From NCBI RefSeq assembly GCF_914767665.1, contig NC_059502.1, forward strand, positions 1,054,001-1,118,000: DNA of 64,000 nucleotides. The letters run 5' to 3'. The notes under the pieces were generated by a model. That model had not been told where the DNA came from, did no database searches, and was given only the letters and a program-made list of their open reading frames with translations. The DNA is from Harmonia axyridis. Taxonomy: Eukaryota > Arthropoda > Insecta > Coleoptera > Coccinellidae. The translations under genes were made by a program, and so were the position numbers. Positions 1-9,905 of this stretch are shown one piece after another (position 1 is the first letter of the stretch; each line of letters starts with the position of its first letter).

Positions 1-110
1 AGCCTCATAAATCGAGAGAAAATCACGAAAGAAATGTGTGAATACACAATGCATGATCTTCCCATATCGCCTCAAGAGAATAAAAGTTCAATAAGTTAGT
101 AATGACATAT
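1..110. other. Unassigned leading sequence
   Basis: AT-rich sequence before the first transposon copy. No gene or repeat recognised. Confidence 0.4.
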
Positions 111-750
111 AAAAGATGTTTTTTTTAGAGATTTTTTTAGATCTTGGAGGCCAATTCACAGGTCCAAAACGTGAAAAAGGCGGTCACCAAACGTGTCTTT
201 CAATAAATCGATTGTGGCACGAGCTGTGTGACATGTTGCTCCGTCTTGTTGGAACCACAGCTCCTGCACATTATGGTTGTTCAATTCAGGAATGAAAAAG
301 TTAGTAAGCATGGCTCTATACCGATCACCATTGACTGTAACGTTCTGGCCATCATCGTTTTTGAAGAAGTACGGACCAATGATTCCACCAGCCCATAAAG
401 CGCACCAAACAGTCCGTGTTTCTGGATGTAACGGTATTTCGACATACACTTGAGGATTAGCTTCACTCCAAATGCGGCAGTTTTGTTTGTTGACGTAGCC
501 ATTGAACCAGAAGTGCGCTTCATCGCTAAACAAAATAAAATGGACGTAGTGCGCGATACGTATTCCGCACAGAACCATTATTTTCGAAATAAAATTGCAC
601 TATTTGCAAGCGTTGTTCAGGCGTTAGTCTATTCATGATGAATTGCCAAACCAAACTGAGAATAAATCACTCGACAGCTGTCAAATCGGTCGCCATCTTG
701 AACAGTAATGCCAACTTAAAGTTATATACCTTGAAAAAAAAACACCCGTT
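111..750 (-). mobile_element. DD41D mariner-type element, copy 1 (deleted)
   Basis: Minus-strand, internally deleted copy. The 5' inverted repeat is at 721-750 (CACCCGT end next to TA) and a short 3' terminus is at 111-130. The 3' terminus joins directly to mid-transposase sequence near 136, so the C-terminal third of the coding region, including the third catalytic Asp, is lost. The remaining frame (578 down to 156) starts at an ATG that is out of phase in the original gene. It reads FSDEAHFWFNGYVN, which carries the first Asp, then WFQQDGATCHTA, which carries the second. It goes out of frame after FGDRL. Non-functional. Confidence 0.85.
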
Positions 751-1690
751 ATAACGATTACTGTGTAGAGATTACATTCTCACGTTTTTTTCAAATTTTC
801 ATAAACTTGAGGTCGATTTTCAGATCGAAAAATGTGTCCTAAAGTTTCCATACCCAGACTTAAAAAAATTTTTTTTTAACGAAAAATAAAAGTTCTCGAA
901 GGAACTTTTATACCATCAGATCAATTGATTAATTCGAACAGTGCATTTCTGAAATTTGTAGTGTTTCCGCATGGTATGATACGTAACGTAAAACGTCGTT
1001 TACAGTAATCCACCTGTACCTGTGTTGTTGTTGTTGTAAAGCTCCGCCTGCATCCATCTGTCTACTAGGCGCATCTTGTTTTAGAACGTGTCATTGGGCT
1101 CGGCCGTTCAGCTTTAGTTGGCAGGACAGATAGCGATTAAATCATCTGGGCAGTGAATTACCGCCGGTATACACGAAATTTATGTGTCATAACGTCGACC
1201 CCGTTTTTGCGGTTTCTCGGACCGGTAGAGCGATAGCTGATGTTTTCTCGTTGCACGTCCGATCCAATGCGCTTAGCCGTGTGTGCGTAACGCCTCGAAT
1301 TTAAATTTGGCTCTGCCGAAGGCCGCATAACTCTGACGCATAACGTCTTCATCTCGTTGCGGTATTATTTTTACAGTAACGAATTTTTCGGAGGTTGCAC
1401 TTAAAGGTGCCTCACACGGGACGTTTTCTATCAGAGGTGTGCGCACTGAGTATGTTTTGTTTGAGACGACCCGGGCAACGCCAACTAGGGATTGGACAAA
1501 CTCGCTTTTATTTCTGTAGAGGGCGCTATAGAACGAAATGGCCATTTTTCCATTGAAACTATAGCTGAATTCAATGAAAGCGCCATGGGAAGCGATATGG
1601 ACATAAACTTTTATCGACCTTCTTCAAATCCACGAGAGCTGGTCACTTTGTAAGTCGCCAGTCAGATTTGAGAGGATACAATGTTTCTAG
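751..1690. other. Intergenic/intronic, mostly unassigned
   Basis: The stretch 785-965 is a degraded copy of a dispersed repeat described at 46380. The rest holds a short TTG run near 1025 and moderately GC-rich sequence. Open frames here (for example 1158-1545, minus) show no recognisable domain and look like chance. Confidence 0.4.
785..965 (-). repeat. Dispersed repeat family R, partial copy
   Basis: The reverse complement carries the family signature: an AATCAAT block, then ATGGTATAAAA, then an AACTTTTA-TTTTTCGTT block. The same order is seen at 4850, 15090 (minus) and 46380. Divergent; boundaries approximate. Confidence 0.5.
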
Positions 1691-2265
1691 CTCAGAGTAA
1701 TAAACATAGATAGAGGGAGCATATGTCATTTTAAATGAGCAAATTTTGTCCCCAACATCAACTATCAAATTTGACATGAAGCGTGCGGAAATGACAACAT
1801 ATCAGTGATACGATATTTCACTCAATTCGCGAGTTTCACCACAGAGAACGCACTTCTTATGTCCCATTGTGAATCAACGATTTATATTAACTCAAAATAT
1901 ATTGAAATGAATACCTAAATATATCAGATATTCAGAAAACAAACTTAAAGCGCGCCAAGCGACGTGAAACAACCGATGACACTAGGAGAGCAAAAGTTGC
2001 CAAACCTTGTATTTCAGCAGATAGATACACAAAATAATAAATATTCTGCTAATTATAAATTCGACAATTAGGAAAAATATCGGATTCCAAATATTCAAAT
2101 TTGCATATTTAATAGGGAATCACTCAAATAAATATATTTCATTCAATATAATATACATTCATAACGATATAGTAAAATTGTGGATTTGAAAATATGTCAC
2201 AATCCGACAACGTAATCTAACCATGTTGGGGACAGGTAAAAATTGCGTATACTTCCTCTATCTAT
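1691..2265 (+). mobile_element. hAT-like MITE, copy 1
   Basis: A ~575-bp non-coding element begins CTCAGAGTAATAAACATAG and ends CTTCCTCTATCTAT. The terminal blocks AACATAGATAGAGG and CCTCTATCTATG are inverted. It is flanked by the 8-bp direct repeat GTTTCTAG (1683-1690 and 2266-2273), and 8 bp is the target-duplication length of hAT elements. A second copy at 27422 is colinear over its full length and a third at 39495 is interrupted. No coding capacity. Superfamily inferred from duplication length and the CAGAG-type terminus only. Confidence 0.7.
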
Positions 2266-2393
2266 GTTTCTAGATATCTAACTGAGGAAACAAATTTCGA
2301 AAATATGAAGAATATCTTAAATATTATTTAATATATAAAAATAAAATAAAACGAAGTAATTTCCACTATGTTATTTAATTGTTAGCAACAATT

Positions 2394-2419
2394 GTTTCGC
2401 CACACTGTGGCTTCATCAG
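2394..2419 (-). ncRNA. Hammerhead-ribozyme-like core, left arm of copy 1
   Basis: On the minus strand this reads CTGATGA, then a GCCAC-AGT-GTGGC stem-loop, then GAAAC. It is the mirror of the core at 2459-2484. Cleavage competence is uncertain because no canonical cleavage triplet closes the stem III-like hairpin. Confidence 0.4.
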
Positions 2420-2458
2420 GCTACATTTCTGAACTGATCATCAGTTCAGAAATGTAGC

Positions 2459-2484
2459 CTGATGAAGCCACAGTGTGGCGAAAC
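2459..2484 (+). ncRNA. Hammerhead-ribozyme-like core, right arm of copy 1
   Basis: CTGATGA (2459-2465) and GAAAC (2480-2484) flank a five-pair GCCAC/GTGGC stem with a three-base loop. It is followed by an AATTGTT/AACAATT hairpin in the stem III position. One extra A follows CTGATGA, and stem I pairing is weak (ATGT with ACAT only). It is a motif match; activity is not established. Confidence 0.45.
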
Positions 2485-2599
2485 AATTGTTGCTAACAAT
2501 TAAATAACATAGTGGAAATTACTTCGTTTTATTTTATTTATAATGAATTTCCGCCAAGTAAGGACCGAATCCATTAAATAAAAAATAATTATTTAATAT

Positions 2600-3914
2600 G
2601 TCTCGGCCTTACAACACATTTTTTTTATAAATTTGACTTTATTCGTAAAAAAGAGTGATACGTGTACTTCAACGCTCCTCTAAGCTTTCAATACTTTTTC
2701 TTACGAAAGATTCGTCTTTGCATTTGGAATAGGCTCAGATCTCGGCAATTACTTCTTCAGTAGTGTCAAATTTCTTTCCCTGGAGCATTCATTTAAGACT
2801 GCAAAAAGACAATAAGGGCCAGATTTGGAAAGTATGCCGGCTGGTCATCAGATGTCAAAAGATGACAGTTTCAAAAGTGGCAGCTGTGGAACCTCTTATT
2901 GTAACACCCTGTATTTTCCTCAGAACTTCATTAATATTTGTTCACCAGGACATTCACTTCCCATGAAGAATTTTACGAACGCAATCCTTCAACCGTGAGC
3001 CAAAACGTTCCTCGTTGTTTTTACACCGCAAATCCCCTCTTTCCGACAATGACCGATACTCATAATATATTAATAACCAGAGAAGGCGAAAAAACAAACC
3101 TCGTATACTTTTTTGTTTACCCATCTATGTCAACGCGACCAAAATTCGCGCGAAGCCGTGCAACTCGGATCAATCTTTCTCACCGTCGACAAAAACACGC
3201 CGTACGTCTTTTGTAAATAAACGGTTCGGAGATGTCAACAAGGTCCGGGAATTCGAGATGGCGAGAATAATGGCGATGAGAGAAACAGGTCGGTGCAACA
3301 AGCGGACAGAGAAAAAATAAAAATTTATTATTAACTCGCGTCTCCGTCGGGAGAGGGTGTTCATTCCTGCTGATGCGTCTTCGGCGGTATTTGGCATCGG
3401 GCGGTAATGCAGATCCCGTTCTGGGCGGTCGGGCGCGTTCTCGCTCAAATTGGCGGAACGCAAAATGATTAAATCGCTGCGCTGTATTCGTTTGGTCGCG
3501 ATCTTATTGCGCCTGTAGGCCGAGGCGAAGGATGTTTGGAATGTAGGTACTTCGAGTCATGAATATGAACGAAATAGGATTGATGGGCTATCGCGGGGTT
3601 ATGCGCCGTGACGTGTCAGTCGAAAACATGATTTTCACGGTCATTGAATTCGATAGCTAAGACCACGCTTGAATTGCGTTACAAATCTTGTACAAATTTT
3701 ACCTGATTTATCCTCGGGAGAATTTAGGTGTTCTGGTGCCGAAATACATTTCAAACGGCCTAGTTTGATTCGTTCTCGTCCCGACTAGCTCTAAAACTAT
3801 GAAATTATTGGATAAATTCACAACAAGAAAACGGAAATTGAAATAAATGCAGAAATTTCTGATGTGAAGTCAGTATAGCTCATACTACAACAATTTCACT
3901 TTTAGAAACTAATA
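2600..3914. other. Unassigned sequence
   Basis: No gene recognised. The stretch 2840-2900 shares a ~35-bp inverted match with 39430-39480 (TGTCAAAAGATGACAG core), a minor dispersed repeat. Open frames at 2763-3463 on both strands show no domain. Confidence 0.4.
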
Positions 3915-4837
3915 ACGGGTGTTTTTTTCGAGGTATATAACTTTAAGTTGGCATTACTGTTCAAGATGGCGACCGATTTAACAGCTGTCAAGTGATTTAT
4001 TCTCAGGTTTGGCAATTCATCATGAATAGACTCACGCCTGAACAACGCTTGCAAATAGTGCAATTTAATGATTCTGTGCGGAATACGTATCGCACATTAC
4101 GTTCATTTTATTTTGTTTAGCGATGAAGCGCACTTCTGGTTGAATGGCTACGTCAACAAATAAAACTGCCGCATTTGGAGTGAAACTAATCCTCAAGTGT
4201 ATGTCGAAACACCATTACATCCAGAAAAACTGACTGTTTGGTGCGCTTTATGGGCTGGTGGAATCATTGATCCGTACTTCTTCAAAAACGATGATGGCCA
4301 GAACGTTACAGTCATTGGTGATCGGTATAGAGCCATGATTACTAACTTTTTCATTCCTGAATTGAACAACCATGATGTCCAGGAGCTGTGGTTCCAACAA
4401 AACGGCGCAACATGTCACACAGCTCGTGCCACAATCGATTTATTGAAAGACAGGTTTGGTGACCGCCTAATTTCACGTTTTGGACCTGTGAATTGGTCTC
4501 CAAGATCTTGTGATTTAGCACCGCTAGATTACTTTCTGTGAGCCTATGTAAAGTCATTGGTCTATGCGAATAACCCACAAACCCTTAACCATTTGGAAGA
4601 CAACATTGGCCGTGTTATTGCCGATATACGGCCAGAAATGTGGGAAAAAGTCATCGAAAATTGGACGTCCAGATTGGCCTACATCCGAGCCAGTCGTGGC
4701 GGTCATATGCCAGAAATCATATTTGAAATGTAATGCCACAATATTATATTACGGATAAATAAAATTCATGTCAATCGAATAATCCATCATTGTTTCATTG
4801 CAATTTAAAGTTCTATAGCTCTAAAAAAAACACCCTT
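3915..4837 (+). mobile_element. DD41D mariner-type element, copy 2
   Basis: Bounded by TA (3913-3914 and 4838-4839), with imperfect inverted repeats ACGGGTGTTTTTTT and its partner at the right end. It has the family internal deletion that joins the N-terminal helix-turn-helix to the FSDEAHF motif. Coding sequence is further broken by a short deletion near 4070, a stop in VNK (about 4161) and TGG to TGA at 4540 after DYFL. The frame 4197-4541 retains WFQQNGATCH, in which the second catalytic Asp is replaced by Asn. Confidence 0.9.
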
Positions 4838-4849
4838 TATAAACTGCAA

Positions 4850-4945
4850 GCATTTTCAGATCCACGTTATCGAATCAATCAATATGATGGTATAAAATCC
4901 TGACGTGGGAGGTTTAAAGTTTTCGTTGAAAAAAAATTAGGTTAA
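4850..4945 (+). repeat. Dispersed repeat family R, partial copy
   Basis: CGAATCAATCAATA, ATGGTATAAAA, a GTGGGAGG block and TTTTCGTTGAAAAAA occur in the same order as at 46380. It lies between the mariner-type copy and the LINE 5' region, so the LINE's 5' boundary may be here. Confidence 0.5.
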
Positions 4946-5064
4946 CGTAGAATGTAAACAAGGAGCCGCCATATTTAGGCTCAGAAACCGGCAGCCAATC
5001 AAAAACGAGACCACTCGTGTCGCCACTGTGTTCTATTAGGTCACTGTATTCATTCGAGTTCAAG

Positions 5065-6036
5065 ATGTCAGAGAATACAGACGTCGTGATTAACGAGTTG
5101 AATAAACTTCGTAAAAATGATTTGATTGATTTGTTGGTCAGTGCTACTTTGCCGGACCATGTTACAAATGATGCGTTGTTGTCTTTTCGTAAAAAATTTA
5201 GCGAAAAAAGTAATCATAGTGATCTCATTTGTTTGGGTTCGGAGGGAATCCGTGATATAAATATTGAAAATGGAAAAAACTCTACAGAGATTTTACAAAT
5301 TGAAGTTAAATATTTGAGAGAACTTCTAACACAAAAAGATTCAATTATCGCAAACCAGGCCATAGCAATTGAATCGTTGAAGAATCACAATAATTTATTG
5401 ATGAAAGATCAGCATAAAAATAATGCTTCACCAGCGACAATAATCAACACAAGCCAACGAAATTTCCAACAAAAAAGTGCAAATGTTTCCATCAAAAACG
5501 CACAAAAACCTGTCAAGGAGAAGATTATTGTCACTGAAAATTCTCATATGAGCGGTGTAACGAGAGATCTGGGTAAACACGTGAGTACAAAAATGCCATC
5601 TGCCAAAGATACGAAAAATATTTCACCGATCGCAGCGGTTGATTCATCTGAGAATGCCAAACAATCACATTCAAAAGTAAATGAGTGGACGGAAGTTAAA
5701 TATAGAAGGCCGAAACAAAAATTTAATCGTCCATTAGTAGTCGGTGATTTCTCTGGATCATCAAAAGTGGAGGGAATTGAGAAGATGAAATTTCTTCATG
5801 TCTCTAATTTAAAACCGGACACTAAGGCGGAGGATTTGTTGTCATTTTTGAATAAAAACTTTTCAAATAAAGTGAAATGCGAATCATTAAAATCTCGGTT
5901 TCCGGATAGTTACTCCTCTTTCAAGGTCACAATTCCAGCGAGTGAATACGAAAAGGCCCTTATAGCATCAAATTGGCCAAATCGTGCAAGTGTACGTTAT
6001 TTTTTTCAACGCAGACCGACCAAACCACCGGGTTAG
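5065..6036 (+). CDS. LINE ORF1 protein (nucleic-acid binding)
   Basis: ORF1 products of this LINE group bind the element RNA and act as chaperones. I start at the ATG at 5065 (MSENTDVVINELNK), giving 323 residues; the frame is open upstream to 5017 but only from a GTG. Residues about 70-120 are heptad-rich (VKYLRELLTQKDSIIANQ) and look coiled-coil. A charged linker follows. The C-terminal ~85 residues (FLHVSNLKPDTKAEDLLSFL through SYSSFKVTIP) look RRM-like, as in CR1/Crack-type ORF1 proteins. No CCHC zinc knuckle is seen. It overlaps ORF2 by 64 nt. Confidence 0.8.
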   Translation: MSENTDVVINELNKLRKNDLIDLLVSATLPDHVTNDALLSFRKKFSEKSNHSDLICLGSEGIRDINIENGKNSTEILQIEVKYLRELLTQKDSIIANQAIAIESLKNHNNLLMKDQHKNNASPATIINTSQRNFQQKSANVSIKNAQKPVKEKIIVTENSHMSGVTRDLGKHVSTKMPSAKDTKNISPIAAVDSSENAKQSHSKVNEWTEVKYRRPKQKFNRPLVVGDFSGSSKVEGIEKMKFLHVSNLKPDTKAEDLLSFLNKNFSNKVKCESLKSRFPDSYSSFKVTIPASEYEKALIASNWPNRASVRYFFQRRPTKPPG

Positions 6037-8945
6037 TAGCCAATAATGATAGTTTGTTAAATTCTAGTAGCCTAAAAATTGTACAATTGAATATTCAGAG
6101 TATTTCGAACAAGATTAATAGTCTTCAAGTTTTCTTGGCGGAAGAACAGCCTGATATCCTGAGTATCGTTGAACATTGGTGTGTAGAGGAGAATATCAAA
6201 CTGATGATTCTCCCAGGATACGTACAAGTCGCGTACTTTTGCCGTCTTTCACACAGAAACGGAGGCACGGCAGTATATGTTAAAAATGGATTAAAAGCAT
6301 CGGATTTTAATGTGTCCAATTTATCTGAAGAAATGAATTGTGAGATATGTGGAGTAAAAATTATAGCCAATAACCTCAAATTAGGGGTTTTTAGTATATA
6401 CAGGTCACCAATGAATGATATTCTCCCATTCCTTGATAAACTCACGTATGTCTTACAACAGTGCATTCATAGAGTGGATTCAATGTTCTTGTGTGGAGAC
6501 TTTAACATTGACATCAATAAAATTGATTCAAAAACGAAAAATCTTTTTGTTGATTTTCTAAATTGTTTCGATTTTAAAATTACATGCTTTGAACCGACTA
6601 GAGTGTTCACCGATATTTCTGGTAGAACTTCTAGTTCATTTATAGACTATATATTGACAAATACTGATCTGAAATCCTGTAAAACGCGGGTTTTCGAGGC
6701 AAATCTTGCCGATCATAAAGTAATTTCGCTTGATTACTATTACGTATCAGCTGAAAAAAAAGTAGATAAGAAAACACAATATGTAAGGGATATTTCTCAG
6801 AATAATTTGAATACATTCAATATGTCAATTCATGATACAATATTTGCGGATATATACGGTGAGTCTGATGTTGATGTTTGTTTTCAGACTTTTGTGAATA
6901 CCATCAGATACGTTTTTGAGGAATGTTGTCCGCTCAAACGCGTCTGTGGTGAAAAGGATTATTCAAGAGGTTGGATAACGACTGAAATTAGAGAGAGTAG
7001 CCATCATTTGAAAAATCTTTTTTGGTTACATTCCAACTTGAAAAATTTTAATTCCCTGCAATTATATAAATCTGCAAAAAAGGAATATAATCAATTAGTC
7101 AATAACACAAAAAGCAATTATTATGCGAAACTAATAGAAAATTCAAGTCAAAAGAATAAAACTGTTTGGAATCTGGTCAACTTAGAAACGGGGAGGACTA
7201 AATCAAAGGATTCTGAAATCTCTTTACTTCTGGGGGAAAATTTGTGTACTGATGCAACTTTAATTGCGAAATCTTTTGCTGAATATTTTTCTACTATAAC
7301 ATCAATGAAGCTACATGAATACTTTGGTAAACATCTGTCTCCATCATGTACAACTTCAAAAATGCTGAATTCAAACTTCTTTTTCCATCCTGTTTCGAAG
7401 AATGAAGTTATGAATGTAATTAACAAGCTGAACAATAAAAAAAGCACAGGTATAGATTTTATTTCTACAAGACTGTTAAAGACTATAAATGAATCCATTT
7501 CTGATCATTTTGCTAGTTTAATAAATTTATCTGTATCTACGGGAAGGTTTCCAGATTGTTTAAAGAAAAGTATGGTCACTCCTGTTCATAAAAGAGGTGA
7601 TCCGCAGGACATTGCAAATTATCGCCCTATATCAATTCTCACTAACTTTTCGAAGATATTTGAGAAGATTGTGTTCAACAGAATACTCGAGTTTTTGAAT
7701 AAATTCAATGTAATCACGGATTCTCAACATGGCTTCAGACCGGGACGTTCAACTGAGACAGCGGCATATTCTTTTGTCGAAATTGTCTACAGACGTCTGG
7801 ATGAGGGTATGTGTGTGGCGGGGTTATTTTTTGATCTGTCTAGAGCTTTTGACTCATTGTGTTTCTCCTTCATGTTGAGTAAGTGTTATAATTTGGGATT
7901 CAGGGGTATATTTTTGGATTGGTTGAGAAGTTACATGACTGGTCGAACTATGAAAGTCAGAGTGAATGGTGCTAGTTCGGATGAATGTGAGGTGGTTCTG
8001 GGGGTTCCTCAGGGCTCCGTTCTGGGGCCATTGCTATTTTTACTATTCATAAATGATTTACCGGTCTGTATCGACGCAGACCAAATTATACTATTCGCAG
8101 ATGATACCTCGATACTTGTCACGGCTCGGAGCCCTGAGGAGCTCACGGAGTCGACCTCATATATAATCAGGTTATTCACTGATTGGTGTAAAATGAATAA
8201 GTTAATGGTTAACGTTGAAAAAACTGTTCTTATTCATTTCGGGTTGAAAATTTGGAACAGAGAGCGCATTTCTGTGTTTTGTGGGGACATCTCATTGACA
8301 TCAAGGGAGTGGACTAAATTTCTGGGAGTCTACATGGACGATGGGATGAGATGGTCTTATCATATTGACATGGTGTGCAAAAAGTTGAATTCTTCCTTTT
8401 TCGCTATAAATAAAATAAAAAATTTGTTTCCACTGACGTCTATTCTAGATGTATATTACTCTCTAAGTTATCCTCACATAGCATATAATATTTTGACATG
8501 GGGAAGCTCATCAGATTTAAACAGAGTTCTGATATGTCAGAAGAGAATAATAAGGATGATCTTCAATATACATCCTCGATCCTCCTGTCGACCATATTTC
8601 ATTGAGAATAAAATCATGACAGTGACTTGTATATACATATTCAAATGCTTACTTCATATGAAGAAAAATTTTAATTCTGCTACAAAATTATCTGATTTTC
8701 ATTGTTATTCCACAAGGAACACAAATGTTTTAACTCTACCTAGTCATAGAACCTCCCGGTTTGAACGTTCACCGTCTTATCAGAGCATAAAGCTCTTTAA
8801 TCATTTACCAGACTCTTTCAAGAATGAAAATCAAATAAAATTCAAAATTTTAATGAAAAAATTATTGTTGAATAAATGTTATTACTCGACTGCTGATTAT
8901 CTTAGCGATGGATCGTTGGAATTGTGGTCTTGTAAAGTTGAGTGA
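5973..8945 (+). CDS. LINE ORF2 endonuclease-reverse transcriptase
   Basis: Nicks target DNA and reverse-transcribes the element RNA in the nucleus. The endonuclease spans about residues 33-245, with KIVQLNIQS, ILSIVEHW, SIYRSP, LCGDFNID, SFIDYILTN and LADHKVISLD carrying the expected catalytic residues. The reverse transcriptase spans about 500-760, with HKRGDPQDIANYRPISIL, GVPQGSVLGPLLFLLFINDL and the catalytic ILFADDTS (near residue 708). A conserved C-terminal region follows, with no RNase H. The frame has no ATG before the endonuclease; the first Met lies well inside it. Expression therefore probably relies on reinitiation or frameshifting from ORF1. Intact at 990 codons from a TTG. Confidence 0.9.
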   Translation: MAKSCKCTLFFSTQTDQTTGLVANNDSLLNSSSLKIVQLNIQSISNKINSLQVFLAEEQPDILSIVEHWCVEENIKLMILPGYVQVAYFCRLSHRNGGTAVYVKNGLKASDFNVSNLSEEMNCEICGVKIIANNLKLGVFSIYRSPMNDILPFLDKLTYVLQQCIHRVDSMFLCGDFNIDINKIDSKTKNLFVDFLNCFDFKITCFEPTRVFTDISGRTSSSFIDYILTNTDLKSCKTRVFEANLADHKVISLDYYYVSAEKKVDKKTQYVRDISQNNLNTFNMSIHDTIFADIYGESDVDVCFQTFVNTIRYVFEECCPLKRVCGEKDYSRGWITTEIRESSHHLKNLFWLHSNLKNFNSLQLYKSAKKEYNQLVNNTKSNYYAKLIENSSQKNKTVWNLVNLETGRTKSKDSEISLLLGENLCTDATLIAKSFAEYFSTITSMKLHEYFGKHLSPSCTTSKMLNSNFFFHPVSKNEVMNVINKLNNKKSTGIDFISTRLLKTINESISDHFASLINLSVSTGRFPDCLKKSMVTPVHKRGDPQDIANYRPISILTNFSKIFEKIVFNRILEFLNKFNVITDSQHGFRPGRSTETAAYSFVEIVYRRLDEGMCVAGLFFDLSRAFDSLCFSFMLSKCYNLGFRGIFLDWLRSYMTGRTMKVRVNGASSDECEVVLGVPQGSVLGPLLFLLFINDLPVCIDADQIILFADDTSILVTARSPEELTESTSYIIRLFTDWCKMNKLMVNVEKTVLIHFGLKIWNRERISVFCGDISLTSREWTKFLGVYMDDGMRWSYHIDMVCKKLNSSFFAINKIKNLFPLTSILDVYYSLSYPHIAYNILTWGSSSDLNRVLICQKRIIRMIFNIHPRSSCRPYFIENKIMTVTCIYIFKCLLHMKKNFNSATKLSDFHCYSTRNTNVLTLPSHRTSRFERSPSYQSIKLFNHLPDSFKNENQIKFKILMKKLLLNKCYYSTADYLSDGSLELWSCKVE

Positions 8946-9046
8946 TATATACCTTTGTTTTAGTCAATTGTTATATACCTATGTATTAGAAATTGTATTA
9001 ATTATGACCTGTCCTATACTGTAACAGTCACAAAGGATCAATAAAC

Positions 9047-9047
<1 letters not shown>

Positions 9048-9080
<33 letters not shown>
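9048..9080. repeat. (TTA)n microsatellite tail of the LINE
   Basis: An uninterrupted TTA/ATT run directly after the AATAAA of the LINE. Trinucleotide tails are typical of several non-LTR clades. Confidence 0.85.
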
Positions 9081-9081
<1 letters not shown>

Positions 9082-9631
9082 TGTAGCGATAATCTCCGAA
9101 AACCAATTTCGTTTTCAAATAGACCTATTCCATTATGTCAAAATGAAATTTCACCCTCGAAAACGTTCGGATATCAACATTCAATCACCCTAATTAACGA
9201 TTGTCGATTAGTGATTCCGAATATAAAACGCTCAAAGTTTATCCACTGCACGATAATATGTCAACACGTTCAGCGGTTTGAGCATACAGTAATTAATGTG
9301 CAATCAACCAATCATCCGTGTGTCACGTGGAAATGGACATTGATCCAATAACGTAAGTACGTTTGAAAATCGACGCCGTATAATTAGCATTTAATGAAGA
9401 TCCGAACGGGAGATGAAGGTCGATTTTTTTTTTCATTCAAGCGGAATTGGGAAGACCGATATCATTAACGTCAATTAGTTTCGTATTCTATTACAAATAT
9501 GTGCAATGTTCAAGGCGATAGTTACGTGTTGTGTATTGTGAAGTACTGAATATTTTCGACAACTATTCATTTCCTATGTTGAATTGCCATCGTTTCGCTA
9601 GAAAGTAATTTCTTTGGATTCTACCTTTTTC
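9081..9631. other. Unassigned sequence
   Basis: Unique-looking AT-rich sequence between the LINE tail and the next transposon fragment. Nothing recognised. Confidence 0.4.
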
Positions 9632-9905
9632 ACAATTGGCCACCGAGATCACGTGACCATTTGGTAGACAACATTCGCCGTGTTATTGCCGATATACGGC
9701 CACAAATGTTGGAAAAAGTCATCGAAAATTGGACGTCCAGATTGGACTACATCCGAGCCAGCCGTGGCGGTCATATGCCAGAAGTCATATTTAAAATGTA
9801 ATGCCACAAGATTATCTTGCGGATAAATAAAATTCATGTCAATCGAATAATCCATCGTTGTTTTATTGCAATTTAAAGTTCTATAGCTCTAAAAAAAACG
9901 CCCTT
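9632..9905 (+). mobile_element. DD41D mariner-type element, copy 3 (3' fragment)
   Basis: A 3' end fragment. A ~20-bp degraded block at 9634-9655 matches the region around the third catalytic Asp, followed by the transposase C terminus (DNIRRVIADIRPQMLEKV through GGHMPE, 9664-9801) and the right inverted repeat ending at 9905 next to TA. The 5' two thirds are missing. Confidence 0.85.

Larger units (their letters stand above)
2335..2587 (+). mobile_element. Palindromic retroposon with hammerhead-like cores, copy 1
   Basis: The element is a near-perfect palindrome (arms about 2338-2438 and 2440-2540, centre at 2439) followed by a ~45-bp unique tail and an A-rich end. It is flanked by the 12-bp direct repeat ATTATTTAATAT (2323-2334 and 2588-2599). 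Long target duplications and an A-rich 3' end point to target-primed reverse transcription. Each arm contains CTGATGA, a GCCAC/GTGGC hairpin and GAAAC, the conserved core order of a hammerhead ribozyme. Such ribozymes are known in Penelope-like element LTRs and in some non-autonomous retroelements. No coding capacity. A longer copy is at 30811. Confidence 0.75.
4950..9080 (+). mobile_element. Non-LTR retrotransposon (LINE), nearly complete
   Basis: Two overlapping ORFs, an AATAAA at 9040 and a (TTA)n tail at about 9048-9080 give the structure of a jockey-superfamily LINE. ORF2 has an AP-type endonuclease and a reverse transcriptase but no RNase H. The RT and C-terminal sequence resemble the CR1/L2/Crack group, though the clade is uncertain without a phylogeny. 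Both ORFs are open, so insertion was probably recent. The 5' end is approximate and no target duplication was identified. Confidence 0.9.

Noticed and set aside
5017..5064. Upstream GTG start for LINE ORF1
   Set aside because: The ATG at 5065 (MSENTD) has a better context and the upstream 16 residues look untranslated.
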